A DNA stretch of 64,000 nucleotides from Hymenobacter monticola (GTDB lineage Bacteria > Bacteroidota > Bacteroidia > Cytophagales > Hymenobacteraceae), in contig NZ_CP094534.1 of the NCBI RefSeq assembly GCF_022811645.1, positions 1,798,001 to 1,862,000 on the forward strand, read 5' to 3'. Below, piece by piece: positions 1 to 8,512 of the stretch (within the stretch, counting starts at the first letter, position 1; each line of letters starts with the position of its first letter). The notes under the pieces were generated by a model. The model worked only from the letters and a program-made list of their open reading frames with translations, was not told where the DNA came from and searched no databases. A program made the position numbers and the translations under genes.

Positions 1-734
1 CCAGTGAACGTTTCCTTGATGCCCTGCGCCAGCGTCGTGCTGTTTTTCTCGCGCTCGAAGGCTTCTATGTCCTCCGGCGGGTATTCGGTGGTGGTGAGGA
101 CGGTGTAGAGCACGCACAGGAAAAACGCCGCCGCCCCGATGTAGTAGGAAAACTTCACCGAGTTGGGTACAATGCCGTTGGCGGCTTCATTGGCCACGCC
201 AAAACGCGTGAGAATGCTAGGCAGCAACGACGCCACCACGGCTCCGATGCCGATGAAAAACGACTGCGTGGCAAATCCGGTGGTGTGCTGTTCGCCCGGC
301 AGCTTGTCGCCCACAAAAGCCCGGAACGGCTCCATGCTGATGTTGATGCTGGCGTCCATAATCCAGAGCATGCCGCCGGCAATCCACAGCGTGGGCGAGT
401 TGGGCATGATGAGCATGGCGATAGACGCCAGGATGGCCCCAACCAGAAAAAACGGCCGTCGCCGGCCCCAGCGCGGGCTCCAGGTGCGGTCGGAGAGGTA
501 GCCGATGATGGGCTGCACGATGAGGCCTGTGAGGGGCGCGGCCACCCACAGAATCGGAATGTCGTCGGCGTTGGCGCCCAGGTTGGAGAAAATGCGGCTG
601 GTGTTGGCATTCTGCAGCGCGAAGCCGAACTGAATGCCCATGAAGCCAAAGCTCATGTTCCAGATTTGCCAGAAGCTCAGGCGGGGCTTCTTGCGGGTGC
701 TTGCGGAGGCCGGAGGCGCAGCGGCTGATGCCAT
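1..734 (-). CDS. SLC45-type MFS sugar permease, N-terminal part (cut by window edge)
   Basis: Probable maltose or oligosaccharide/H+ symporter of the inner membrane. The ATG at 734 opens MASAAAPPASASTRKKPRLS, followed by FWQIWNMSFGFMGIQFGF and LQNANTSRIF, the characteristic start of the bacterial SLC45-like MFS group. The loop SDRTWSPRWGRRRPFF is the MFS signature between TM2 and TM3, and several more hydrophobic segments follow. About 244 residues are present and the C-terminal half lies outside the window. A good promoter (TTTG, 20 bases, TAAATTTG) lies at 807-838 with a LacI-like palindrome over its -33 box. The amylase genes next to it support uptake of starch breakdown products. Family is confident; substrate is inferred. 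Confidence 0.85.
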   Translation of the reverse strand, partial: MASAAAPPASASTRKKPRLSFWQIWNMSFGFMGIQFGFALQNANTSRIFSNLGANADDIPILWVAAPLTGLIVQPIIGYLSDRTWSPRWGRRRPFFLVGAILASIAMLIMPNSPTLWIAGGMLWIMDASINISMEPFRAFVGDKLPGEQHTTGFATQSFFIGIGAVVASLLPSILTRFGVANEAANGIVPNSVKFSYYIGAAAFFLCVLYTVLTTTEYPPEDIEAFEREKNSTTLAQGIKETFT

Positions 735-806
735 AGGACGGGGTGGGATGCGTCGGTGGAAAGGATAAAGGCTGCGACGCGCCCGAATCCGGGGCACCAC
801 AGCCTT

Positions 807-847
807 CAAATTTAAGAATTTACGCTACTATGCGCAAACGTTAGCGC
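807..847 (-). promoter_or_regulatory. Promoter of the sugar permease with overlapping LacI-type operator candidate
   Basis: On the minus strand TTTG (complement of 835-838), exactly 20 bases, then TAAATTTG (complement of 807-814) fits the Bacteroidota consensus TTTG-N19/20-TAnnTTTG. The palindrome GCGCAAACGTTAGCGC at 832-847, with the central CG typical of LacI-family sites, covers the -33 box and also contains the stop of the neighbouring amylase gene. Repressor binding is inferred. Confidence 0.6.
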
Positions 848-2664
848 GGCTTTATCTCGAAAATATAAGCCGACAGCGGGGCCAGCGTGAGACTGAGGCC
901 GTTGCGGGGCTCGTCGGTGTCGAGCAGGTCGGTGTAGGTGTAGAATTTGCTGGTGCTAAGGCCCATGGCTTTCATGGCCTCGGCCGGAATGGTGATGGTG
1001 GGCCGGTAGGTTTTGTCGGCCGAGAAGTTGACTACCACCAATACCTGCTGCTTGTCGGTGTAGCGCAGGTAGGAATAGATGCGGCGCTGGTCATACTCCT
1101 TGCCCAGGTTGTTGGCGTCCTGCAGCTCGTAAAAGCGGCCCTTGCGCAGGGCCTCGTTCTGGCTGGTCACCGTGAGCAGGCGGCCGTAGAACTCGCGCAG
1201 GCTTTTCTGCTCGGGGCTGAGCTTGGCGCCGTCAAACTTGCCTTGGTTCATCCACTTTTGGTGTTCGGGCACGCCCCAGTAGTCGAAGATGCTGGTGCGG
1301 CCGTCTTCGCTGCTGAAGCCTTCGGCGCCGTGCGCCGGCTCGCCCACTTCCTGCCCGAAGTAGAGCATCACCGGGCCGCTGGCCAGGGTGGCCGTCACGG
1401 TCATGGCCGGAATGGCGCGCTTGGGGTCGGTGGCAAAGTCCTTGGAAGCAATGCGTTGCTCGTCGTGGTTTTCCAGAAAGCGTAGCATGCGCGACGAGAA
1501 GCCGTTGCTTTCCTCTTTCCACACCTTGGTGATGTCCTCGGTGGTGCCGCCGCCCGTCATCAGGCGGCGTAGGCCGTCGTAGAGGCCCACCTTGTCGTAC
1601 AGATAGTCAAATTTGCCCTTGTCGAGGTAGGTCTTGTACTCCTTGGCGTTGTAGGCTTCGCCCATGAAAATGATGCCGGGCTTCGCCTTCTTCACCTCCG
1701 GAATCACCCAGGCCCAGAACTCCACGGGTACCATCTCGGCCATGTCGCAGCGGAAGCCGTCCACGTTTTTGCCGGCCCAGAACAGGAGGATGTCGCGCAT
1801 CTTCTTCCAGGTGTCGGGCACGGGCGTGAAGTACCCTTTGCGCCCGTTCTGGTAGTCCACGCCGTAGTTCAGTTTCACGGTTTCGAACCAGTCGTTCACA
1901 CTGGGAGCTTCCGAGAAAACGTCGTTGCCGGTGGCCTTGGCGGGCATTTCGGAGTACTTGCCGTCCTCGCGCGGGCCTTTCAGCGGGCCGAGCGGGTTGT
2001 AGTTGGCCGGCACCACGAAGGCCTTGCCGGGAAGGTAATAGAAGTTGTTGTTGGCCGCAAAAGCCTTGGTTTTGTCATCGGCCGCGCCCAAATCGACCAC
2101 GCTTTGCGGCTTGGCGTCTGACTTGTAAGAGCGGGCCACGTGGTTCGGGATGAAGTCCATGATGACTTTCAGGCCGTGGTCGTGGGTGCGCTTGATGAGG
2201 GCCTCGTACTCGGGCATGCGGTTTTTCACCACCACGGCCAAGTCTGGGGCCACATCGTAGTAGTCCTTGATGGCGTAGGGCGAGCCGGCGCGGCCCTTCA
2301 CCACGTCGGCGTCGTCGGCCGGAATGCCGGACGCCGTGTAGTCCGTCATGGTAGCGTGCTCAATCACGCCGGTGTACCACACGTGGCTAACACCCAGCTT
2401 CTTGATTTCCTCCAGCGCCTTGTCGGTGATGTCGTTGAACTTGCCGCAGCCGTTCTCGGTGATGGTGCCATAGGGCTTGTTCAGGGCCACTTTATTGCCA
2501 AACAAGCGCGTCATCACTTGGTAAATGACGAGCTTATGGTCCTGGGGTACCTCCGCAGTGGTGTTGGGGTCCTGGGCGGCGGGGCGTTTTTTGTCCACGG
2601 GCGGGTTGGGCAAAGCGAATGCAGCCAACGAGAGGAGGCTGCCAGCCAGCAACAGTTGTTTCAT
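841..2664 (-). CDS. Secreted GH13 alpha-amylase family enzyme
   Basis: Hydrolyses alpha-1,4-glucans in the periplasm or outside. There is a signal peptide (residues 1 to about 18). A (beta/alpha)8 GH13 domain carries all four conserved regions: DFIPNH (170-175), GFRCDMAE with nucleophile Asp307, FMGEAY with acid/base Glu336, and FLENHDE (396-402). The last 100 or so residues look like the usual beta-sandwich C domain. At 607 residues the length is normal. The gene lies just upstream of the permease on the same strand, and the SusA-like gene is near, so it belongs to a starch/maltodextrin block. TATCTTGC at 2671-2678 ends six bases before the ATG. Exact specificity cannot be told. Confidence 0.92.
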   Translation of the reverse strand: MKQLLLAGSLLSLAAFALPNPPVDKKRPAAQDPNTTAEVPQDHKLVIYQVMTRLFGNKVALNKPYGTITENGCGKFNDITDKALEEIKKLGVSHVWYTGVIEHATMTDYTASGIPADDADVVKGRAGSPYAIKDYYDVAPDLAVVVKNRMPEYEALIKRTHDHGLKVIMDFIPNHVARSYKSDAKPQSVVDLGAADDKTKAFAANNNFYYLPGKAFVVPANYNPLGPLKGPREDGKYSEMPAKATGNDVFSEAPSVNDWFETVKLNYGVDYQNGRKGYFTPVPDTWKKMRDILLFWAGKNVDGFRCDMAEMVPVEFWAWVIPEVKKAKPGIIFMGEAYNAKEYKTYLDKGKFDYLYDKVGLYDGLRRLMTGGGTTEDITKVWKEESNGFSSRMLRFLENHDEQRIASKDFATDPKRAIPAMTVTATLASGPVMLYFGQEVGEPAHGAEGFSSEDGRTSIFDYWGVPEHQKWMNQGKFDGAKLSPEQKSLREFYGRLLTVTSQNEALRKGRFYELQDANNLGKEYDQRRIYSYLRYTDKQQVLVVVNFSADKTYRPTITIPAEAMKAMGLSTSKFYTYTDLLDTDEPRNGLSLTLAPLSAYIFEIKPR

Positions 2665-2670
2665 GATGCG

Positions 2671-2678
2671 GCAAGATA
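2671..2678 (-). promoter_or_regulatory. -7 box close to the amylase start codon
   Basis: TATCTTGC on the minus strand resembles TAnnTTTG and ends six bases before the ATG at 2664. The expected transcription start is at or near the start codon. No clear -33 box is visible. Confidence 0.4.
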
Positions 2679-2691
2679 AGGGAGGTTTGCG

Positions 2692-2762
2692 TGTTGAGGG
2701 TTGAATGTTAAGTGAATGGTGGGCAGTAGAAAAAGCGTCAACTCAACATTCAACCCTTAACA
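2692..2762. repeat. Imperfect inverted repeat of TTGA/TTAA-rich units
   Basis: Arms at 2692-2715 and 2739-2762 are 24 bases each, about 20 of which pair, around a 23-base loop. The arms consist of the reiterated heptad-like words GGGTTGAATGTTAAG. It lies between two genes of the same strand. Function unknown; it may be a REP-like element or a weak terminator. Confidence 0.6.
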
Positions 2763-2779
2763 CTCAACACTTCAACGCG

Positions 2780-3487
2780 CTACCACTCCTGCGTGAGCGG
2801 GTGCAGCATCAACTCGTCCACCAACACGTGGGCGGGGGCTTCGAGCACGTAGCGCACGGCCTGAGCCACGTCGGCGGGGCGCAGGTGGGTCTTTTCGGCT
2901 TCGGGGCTGCCGGGCGTGGTGTCGTTGAAGTAAGTATCGACCAAGCCAGGGTAGATGGTGCTCACCTTCACGCCGTGCGGGCGCACTTCCTTGCGCAGGC
3001 TGGCCAGCACGGCATCCTGCGCAAACTTGCTGGCGCCGTAGGCCGTGCCGTGGGCGAAGGTGCGCTTGGCCACGTCGGAGGTGATGCCCACGATGTGGCC
3101 GCGTTTCTGAGCTTTAAAGTGCGGCACGGCGGCCTTGCAGAGCAGAAAGGTGCCCTTCACGTTGGTGTCGAAAATCCGGTCCCATTCGGCGGCTTCGAAG
3201 TGCTCCAGCTCGTTGAAGGAGCCCACGCCGGCGTTGCAGACCAGAATATCGAGGCGGCCGTAGTGGCGCAGGGCTTCCTCTACCACGTACTGGGCGTCTT
3301 CCTCAATGGAGACGTCGGCGGCAATGCACAGGCCCTGGGTTTTCTGGGTGAGTTCTTCCAGCTCGCCCTCGCTGCGGGCCACGGCCACCACTTTGGCGCC
3401 CTGCAGGGCCAGCAGCAGCGCAATGGCCCGCCCGATGCCGCGGCTCGCGCCGGATACAATGGCTACTTGGTTAGTGAGGTCGGTCAT
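2780..3487 (-). CDS. SDR family NAD(P)-dependent oxidoreductase
   Basis: Classical short-chain dehydrogenase/reductase of 235 residues, cytosolic. The N-terminal Rossmann motif is GASRGIG, followed by NAG in VCNAGVG and the active-site YGASK. The FabG/sepiapterin-reductase-like look and length fit a broad carbonyl reductase; the substrate is not predictable. The ATG at 3487 gives MTDLTNQVAIVSGASRGIG, ideal SDR spacing. It lies between starch genes without an obvious metabolic link. Confidence 0.88.
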   Translation of the reverse strand: MTDLTNQVAIVSGASRGIGRAIALLLALQGAKVVAVARSEGELEELTQKTQGLCIAADVSIEEDAQYVVEEALRHYGRLDILVCNAGVGSFNELEHFEAAEWDRIFDTNVKGTFLLCKAAVPHFKAQKRGHIVGITSDVAKRTFAHGTAYGASKFAQDAVLASLRKEVRPHGVKVSTIYPGLVDTYFNDTTPGSPEAEKTHLRPADVAQAVRYVLEAPAHVLVDELMLHPLTQEW

Positions 3488-3513
3488 GGTGGCGGGGTGT
3501 TCGGGTTCGTTCA

Positions 3514-3995
3514 GGAAGTTACCGCTGAGGTACGCGGAGATTACGCGGAGGTACGCTGAGGTTCTTCTAGGCCATTGACTTTGCGGATGATGCCTTCTTT
3601 CACTCTTGGAACGTTGAAGTTGATGAGCAAGCCCAACTTGTGTCCCGACAGTTTCAGGTAAGTCAGCAGTTGCATGTGATGCACTTCCAGAATGGCATCG
3701 ATGGATTTTATCTCCACTACAACGCGGTTTTCCACCAGCACATCCATACGAAAGCCAACATCCATACCCACGCCTTTGTAGGTCATGGGCAAGGGCACCT
3801 GGGTTTTCACGTCGAGTCCAATAGCTCGTAGCTTATACACAAGAGCAGTTTCATATACCGATTCCAACAAGCCCGGTCCCAACTCGGTATGCACTTCAAA
3901 AGCAGCCTTTCGAATTAGAAAGGAAATATCATTCTCATGCATAGCGCTCTGCGTGCCTCTGCGTTAAAACTCAGCGTACCTCAGCGGTAACTTCC
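3514..3995. repeat. Perfect 22-bp inverted repeat enclosing the GxxExxY gene, with iterated 10-11-bp units
   Basis: Bases 3514-3535 and 3974-3995 are exact reverse complements (core GTTACCGCTGAGGTACGC). Inside each end the word CGC-T/G/A-GAGG-TA is repeated with variation about four times (3523-3560 and, inverted, 3945-3990). The only gene between them is the GxxExxY gene. The structure looks like the ends of a small mobile or gene-linked element. No transposase is present and I found no target-site duplication. Confidence 0.8.
3541..3942 (-). CDS. GxxExxY protein (PD-(D/E)XK nuclease-like)
   Basis: A 133-residue protein of the GxxExxY family. The name motif is visible as GPGLLESVYE (residues about 22-31). 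The PD-(D/E)XK-type core follows: Asp in GFRMDVLVE and then VVVEIKS, giving the D...ExK metal-binding set. The family is broadly distributed and usually unassigned; a nuclease fold is known for it, activity is not. ATG at 3942. The last residues (EEPQRTSA) are encoded by the flanking iterated repeat, so the 3' end of the gene extends into the repeat. The inverted repeats around it suggest gene and repeat travel together. Confidence 0.85.
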   Translation of the reverse strand: MHENDISFLIRKAAFEVHTELGPGLLESVYETALVYKLRAIGLDVKTQVPLPMTYKGVGMDVGFRMDVLVENRVVVEIKSIDAILEVHHMQLLTYLKLSGHKLGLLINFNVPRVKEGIIRKVNGLEEPQRTSA

Positions 3996-4011
3996 CGAAC
4001 AAGATACCTCA

Positions 4012-5889
4012 CTACTTCCGCAACTCCAGCACCCAGGCCGTGTGGGCCGGCACGTTCAGGGTCTTTAGGTCCGAAACCGTGGCGCCGCTCACCACCTCCA
4101 CGCCCGACGAAAATCCGTCGGTGCGCTCGGCAAAGCGGTTGCCGTCTACCTTCTTAGTTTCCTTGGTGTTATTGGCAATAATCATCACGCACTCGCCCGC
4201 GTCGTTGTAACGGAAATAGGTGTACACGCCATCCTGCGGGATAAACTGCATCAGCTTGCCGCTGCTCAGCACGGGGTGATTTTTGCGGTAGTTGGCCAGC
4301 TTGCTGATGTAGTCGAACGCCTCGCCCGCCTGGCCGGGGCGCGACACGAAGTAGTTGGTCTTGTCGCCAGCCCAGCCGCCGGGGAAGTCTTCGCGCACCT
4401 TGCCGTCGGGATTCGAGAAGTTCTTCATCAGCACCTCGGTGCCGTAGTAGAGTTGGGGCGTGCCGCGCAGGGTGAGCAGCCAGGCCATGCCGGTCTTGAA
4501 TTTGTTGAAGTCTTCGCCAATCACTGAATAGAAGCGGCTCATGTCGTGGTTGTCGAGGAAGGGCACGTTGCGCGTGGCGTCCACGTACAGCCAGTCGCCC
4601 TGCAGGGCGTGGTAGAGCTTGCTCAGGTCGCCGTTTTCGGTTTTCAAAGCATCCAGCACCGCAAAGCAGACCTGAAAATCAAGCACGCCCGGCAGGTTTG
4701 ATTTGAAGCCGTTGACGGGCGGGAAAATGTTCTGAGCGAAAAAGGCCTGCTCAGCCTCGGTGCCCTCCCAGGCTTCGCCAAACAGCGTCAGCTTGGGGTA
4801 CTCTTCCTGAATGGCCTGGCCCCACTGCATCAGAAATTTCGGCTCCGAATACGGGTAAGTGTCGATGCGGTAGCCATCGATGCCCGTCGACTCCACCCAC
4901 CACAGAAAGTTCTGAATCAGGTAGGTAGCTACCAGCGGGTTGCCCTGGTTCACGTCGGGCATGGAGGTGTCGAACCAGCCGTCGTTGAACAACTGATAGT
5001 CGCGCTTCGAGCCGTAGGGGTCGTTGAGGGCGTAGGCGTTGTAGTTGGAGCGCGTGAACTTGGGGAAGGCGTGGAACCAGTCGGCGGCCGGCTTGTCGAG
5101 GAACAGGTGGTGGTAGCTGCCCCAGTGGTTGAGCACGATGTCCTGCACCACTTTAAGGCCGTCGGCGTGGGCGGCTTTCACCAATTGCTGGTACTCGGCG
5201 TTGGTGCCGTAGCGCGGGTCAATCTTGTAGCAGTCCGTCACCGCGTAGCCGTGGTAGCTGGCCTTGGGCATGTCGTTCTCAATCAGCGGTGTGGGCCAAA
5301 TGGCCGTGGCCCCCAACTGCTTGAAATAGGCAAAATGGTTCTGAATGCCTTTGATATCGCCGCCGTGGCGGGCGTACATCGAGTCTCGGGCCACGCGGGG
5401 GGCACGGGTGCCCTTCACCACATCGTTCTTCGGGTCGCCGTTCGAGAAACGGTCGGGCATCAGCATGTAAATGAAGTCGGCCTGGCTGAGGCCCTGCGTG
5501 CGCTGCGGGTCGGCGTTGCGGGCGCGTAGCTCGTAGCTGTAAGTGAGCTTTTGGCTTCCTTTGAAGTCGAGCCGAAGCTGACCCGGCTTGGCGTCGGGAC
5601 CGATGTTGAGGTTTACCACCAGGTAATTGGGGCTCTCCATTTTTTGCACGCTCTCCAGCGTCACGCCGGGGTAAGCAGCCAGCGTGGCCGTGCTACTCCC
5701 GATGCCCGGTGCGTTTACCAGCAGCTGCAGCTTGGGGTTTTTCATACCCACCCACCAATAAGTCGGGTCGATGCGGACGCTGGGCGCGGCCTTGGCCGTG
5801 GCCGCCGGGGGGCTCAGCTTGACTGACGCCGAAACGGGAAGCGCCAGCAGCGACGTTGACGCGGCTAACAGTAAAAGGGAAAGTTTCAT
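4012..5889 (-). CDS. SusA-like neopullulanase/cyclomaltodextrinase (GH13)
   Basis: Periplasmic enzyme that cuts maltodextrins, cyclodextrins or pullulan; 625 residues from the ATG at 5889. That start gives a clean signal peptide (MKLSLLLLAASTSLLALPVSA). An in-frame extension back to 6039 runs across the promoter and is rejected. Domains: N-terminal Ig-like cyclomaltodextrinase N domain (about 35-125), GH13 barrel with DIVLNH (250-255), GYRIDTYP with nucleophile Asp343, LFGEAWEGT with Glu372 and FLDNHDMSRF, then a C-terminal beta domain. This arrangement is that of Bacteroides SusA. A strong promoter is at 6053-6083 and a LacI-type palindrome lies at its start point, which fits maltose-controlled expression. 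Confidence 0.9.
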   Translation of the reverse strand: MKLSLLLLAASTSLLALPVSASVKLSPPAATAKAAPSVRIDPTYWWVGMKNPKLQLLVNAPGIGSSTATLAAYPGVTLESVQKMESPNYLVVNLNIGPDAKPGQLRLDFKGSQKLTYSYELRARNADPQRTQGLSQADFIYMLMPDRFSNGDPKNDVVKGTRAPRVARDSMYARHGGDIKGIQNHFAYFKQLGATAIWPTPLIENDMPKASYHGYAVTDCYKIDPRYGTNAEYQQLVKAAHADGLKVVQDIVLNHWGSYHHLFLDKPAADWFHAFPKFTRSNYNAYALNDPYGSKRDYQLFNDGWFDTSMPDVNQGNPLVATYLIQNFLWWVESTGIDGYRIDTYPYSEPKFLMQWGQAIQEEYPKLTLFGEAWEGTEAEQAFFAQNIFPPVNGFKSNLPGVLDFQVCFAVLDALKTENGDLSKLYHALQGDWLYVDATRNVPFLDNHDMSRFYSVIGEDFNKFKTGMAWLLTLRGTPQLYYGTEVLMKNFSNPDGKVREDFPGGWAGDKTNYFVSRPGQAGEAFDYISKLANYRKNHPVLSSGKLMQFIPQDGVYTYFRYNDAGECVMIIANNTKETKKVDGNRFAERTDGFSSGVEVVSGATVSDLKTLNVPAHTAWVLELRK

Positions 5890-6035
5890 GGGAAGGGAGA
5901 GAATGAGGGCAGTGCCAGCTGAAAAGTGTGCCTTGGGCGAAGTAGGCAATCGCAAAAAAGAGTCAATTGCTGCACTAAGCCCACCAGATAATTCGAAGCC
6001 CGATTGCACTCGGGCCAGCACTGAGGCCAGGCTGT

Positions 6036-6083
6036 GCAATCGTTTGCTTCGTCAAATGTAGTATTTATCGGACGATGAGCCAA
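6036..6083 (-). promoter_or_regulatory. Promoter and LacI-type operator candidate of the neopullulanase gene
   Basis: On the minus strand TTG (6081-6083), 20 bases, TACATTTG (6053-6060). The palindrome-like GCAATCGTTTGC at 6037-6048 sits at the predicted transcription start, where a repressor would block. Its word AATCGTTTGC recurs at 6749-6758 before the phosphorylase gene. The promoter lies about 165 bases before the start codon. Confidence 0.6.
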
Positions 6084-6182
6084 TTAATCCCAACGCGATG
6101 CTGACGGCCTGCGTTAAGAAGCAAAACTGACTTGGCTGAAAGCCACTCAGGGCCCTTCCTCCACCCAACCCGACTTCTTGCT

Positions 6183-6638
6183 ATGACTGAAAACTCCAAA
6201 CTAGCTGACACGCTCAACGAGCTGACCCTGTTCGTCAACGACCGCATTGAGGGCTATAAAACCGCCGCCCACGAAACTAAGGACACCCAAAACAAAGCCT
6301 ACTACGAGCAGTTGATGCAGCAAAGCGAACAGTTTGTGAGCCAGCTCAACGGCTTTGCCAAAGCCGCCGGCGGCGACGCCGAAAGCAGCACCACGCTCAA
6401 GGGCAAGTTCTACCGCGGCTTCATGGACGCCAAGGCCCTCGTCACGAACCGCAGCGAAGCCAGCATCCTCGATTCCAACATCTACGGCGAAGAATGGGCC
6501 ATTAAAGCCTATGTCGAAGCGCTGGCTTCGGAAGAGCTGACCGGCCCGGCCCGCCAGGCCGTGGAGCGCCAGCACCAGGCCTCGCAGGAAACCCTGCGCA
6601 AGCTGCAACAAATGAAAGGCACCGCCAGCGTGGGCTAG
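6183..6638 (+). CDS. PA2169-type four-helix-bundle protein (DUF2383)
   Basis: Cytosolic all-helical ferritin-like protein of 151 residues, function unproven in the family (often linked with stress). The start at 6183 (MTENSKLADTLNEL) matches family N-termini; the longer frame from 6132 is unlikely. Helices rich in Glu/Lys/Gln run through residues 5-60 and 80-140, and EEWAIKAYVEAL near the end is typical. It is divergent from the neopullulanase, and the two share the 5890-6182 intergenic region. Confidence 0.75.
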   Translation: MTENSKLADTLNELTLFVNDRIEGYKTAAHETKDTQNKAYYEQLMQQSEQFVSQLNGFAKAAGGDAESSTTLKGKFYRGFMDAKALVTNRSEASILDSNIYGEEWAIKAYVEALASEELTGPARQAVERQHQASQETLRKLQQMKGTASVG

Positions 6639-6746
6639 GCCCGGCCCGCTATATGGGCGCACTACGGCGCGACTTGGGAAAAATTCCTGAGCCGCGCCAT
6701 GGTGCGCCCGTACAGCAAGCTTAATATTGAGTTTCTACGTTGTTTG

Positions 6747-6759
6747 TCGAATCGTTTGC
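6747..6759 (+). promoter_or_regulatory. Half-site of LacI-type operator before the phosphorylase gene
   Basis: CGAATCGTTTGCA shares AATCGTTTGC with the palindrome before the neopullulanase gene. Only one half matches well. It lies about 100 bases before the phosphorylase start. The rest of 6639-6856 shows no clear promoter to me. Confidence 0.35.
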
Positions 6760-6856
6760 ACATTGCGGCTTCGTTTCGCTACGGCCTGGTTTGTAGCCTT
6801 CTTTTTCCAACCCGCATTCTCCTAACTGCCAGCCCCGGCCGGCCCCTTACTTCTCT

Positions 6857-8512
6857 ATGGCTTTTACCTTCAAACCTTACGCGCCCGCGGCCAAGTACAA
6901 GACAGCCGCGGCTTACTTTTCGATGGAGTTCGCCGTCGACCAGGCCCTGAAAACCTACTCCGGTGGCCTGGGCTTCCTGGCCGGCTCGCACATGCGCTCA
7001 GGCTTCGAGCTAAAGCAAAACCTGGTGGGCATCAGCATCCTGTGGAGCTTCGGCTACTACGACCAGGGCCGCGCCGAAGACCAGACCATGCGCGCCGAGT
7101 TCCGCCAGAAGCACTACTCGTTTCTGCAGGACACGGGCATTGTGTTCCCCATCACCATCCACGGCGCCGACGTGAAAGTGAAGGCCCTGTATCTGGCCCC
7201 GGAGGTATTCGGCACGGTGCCCATGTTCTTCCTCACCACCGACATCCCGGAAAACGACTACATCTCGCGCACCATCTCGCACCACCTCTACGACCCGGAC
7301 GCGGCGGCCCGCGTGGCCCAGAGCATCCTGCTGGGCGTGGGTGGCGGCAAGCTGCTCGATGAGTTAGGCCGCAAAACCGACGTGTACCACCTCAACGAGG
7401 GCCACGGCCTGCCGCTGGCCTTCTACCTCTACGAAAAGCACGGCCGCGACCTGGCCGAGGTGCAGAAGCGCCTGGTGTTCACCACCCACACGCCCGAGCT
7501 GGCCGGCAATGAGGAGCGCCCCATGAAGCTGCTGCTCGACATGACCTTCTTCGGTACGATGACGGAGGAAGACGTACGCCGCGAAGCCCGCATTGGTGAA
7601 GGCGACGCGCTGAACTACACCCTCACCGCCCTACGCTTTTCGCGCAAAGCCAACGCCGTGAGCAAGGTGCACGGCCGGGTGGCCAACGAAATGTGGGGCC
7701 ACTACGAGGGCATCTGCCCCATCATCCCCATCACCAACAGCCAGAACGGCACCTACTGGCGCGACCCGCAGCTGGCTGCCGCCCTCAAGGCCAAGGACGA
7801 CGCGGCCCTGCTGGCCCGCAAGCAAGAGTTGAAAAAGGAGCTGTTCAAGATTGTGGCTGACCAGACCGGCAATGTCTTCGACCCCAGCGTCATCACCATC
7901 GTGTGGGCCCGCCGCTTTGCCGGCTACAAGCGCGCCGACCTGATTATGCGCCACTTCGACCGCTTCGTGGAGCTGGCAAGCAACACCCAACGCCCCATCC
8001 AGATGATTTGGGCCGGCAAGCCTTACCCGAAAGATTTCGGCGCGGTGGCGTTGTTCAACGACATCATCAAGCGCACGGCTAATCTGAAAAACTGCGCCGT
8101 GCTCACGGGCTACGAGTTGGGCCTGTCGGCCGCCCTCAAAAAGGGCTCCGACATCTGGCTGAATACGCCGCGCTTCCCGCGCGAGGCCAGCGGCACCAGC
8201 GGCATGACCGCCGCCATGAACGCCAGCGTGAACCTGAGCATCGCCGACGGCTGGATTCCGGAGTTCGCCAAAGACGGCGAGAATAGCTTCATTATCGCGC
8301 ACGCCGACGAAAACCTGCCCGAAAACGTGAAAGACGACCAGGAAGCCACCACCCTGCTCGACGTGCTGGAAAACACCGTGCTGCCGCTGTACTACGACCA
8401 GCCCAAAAATTTCCTGAAAGTGGTGAAAACCGCTATGAAGGACGTGGAGCCCGAATTTGAAAGCGGCCGCATGGCTCGCGAATACTACGAGCTCCTGTAC
8501 AAAGTAGGGTAG
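6857..8512 (+). CDS. Short-type alpha-glucan family phosphorylase with altered PLP site
   Basis: GT35-like enzyme of 551 residues, expected to release glucose-1-phosphate from maltodextrin or glycogen. YFSMEFAVDQALKTYSGGLG and HLNEGHG are typical of the short alpha-glucan phosphorylases. In the C-terminal half EASGTSGM is followed by Thr451 (TAAMNASVNLS), where GT35 enzymes normally have the lysine that binds pyridoxal phosphate (GTGNMK or GTSGMK). Either this subfamily works without PLP in the usual way or it does another reaction. It ends in an inverted repeat that includes the stop codon. Its place beside the SusA-like gene supports a role in intracellular glucan turnover. Confidence 0.85.
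   Translation: MAFTFKPYAPAAKYKTAAAYFSMEFAVDQALKTYSGGLGFLAGSHMRSGFELKQNLVGISILWSFGYYDQGRAEDQTMRAEFRQKHYSFLQDTGIVFPITIHGADVKVKALYLAPEVFGTVPMFFLTTDIPENDYISRTISHHLYDPDAAARVAQSILLGVGGGKLLDELGRKTDVYHLNEGHGLPLAFYLYEKHGRDLAEVQKRLVFTTHTPELAGNEERPMKLLLDMTFFGTMTEEDVRREARIGEGDALNYTLTALRFSRKANAVSKVHGRVANEMWGHYEGICPIIPITNSQNGTYWRDPQLAAALKAKDDAALLARKQELKKELFKIVADQTGNVFDPSVITIVWARRFAGYKRADLIMRHFDRFVELASNTQRPIQMIWAGKPYPKDFGAVALFNDIIKRTANLKNCAVLTGYELGLSAALKKGSDIWLNTPRFPREASGTSGMTAAMNASVNLSIADGWIPEFAKDGENSFIIAHADENLPENVKDDQEATTLLDVLENTVLPLYYDQPKNFLKVVKTAMKDVEPEFESGRMAREYYELLYKVG

Noticed and set aside
5890..6039. N-terminal extension of the neopullulanase
   Set aside because: It would put the signal peptide 50 residues inside the protein and translate through the operator candidate.
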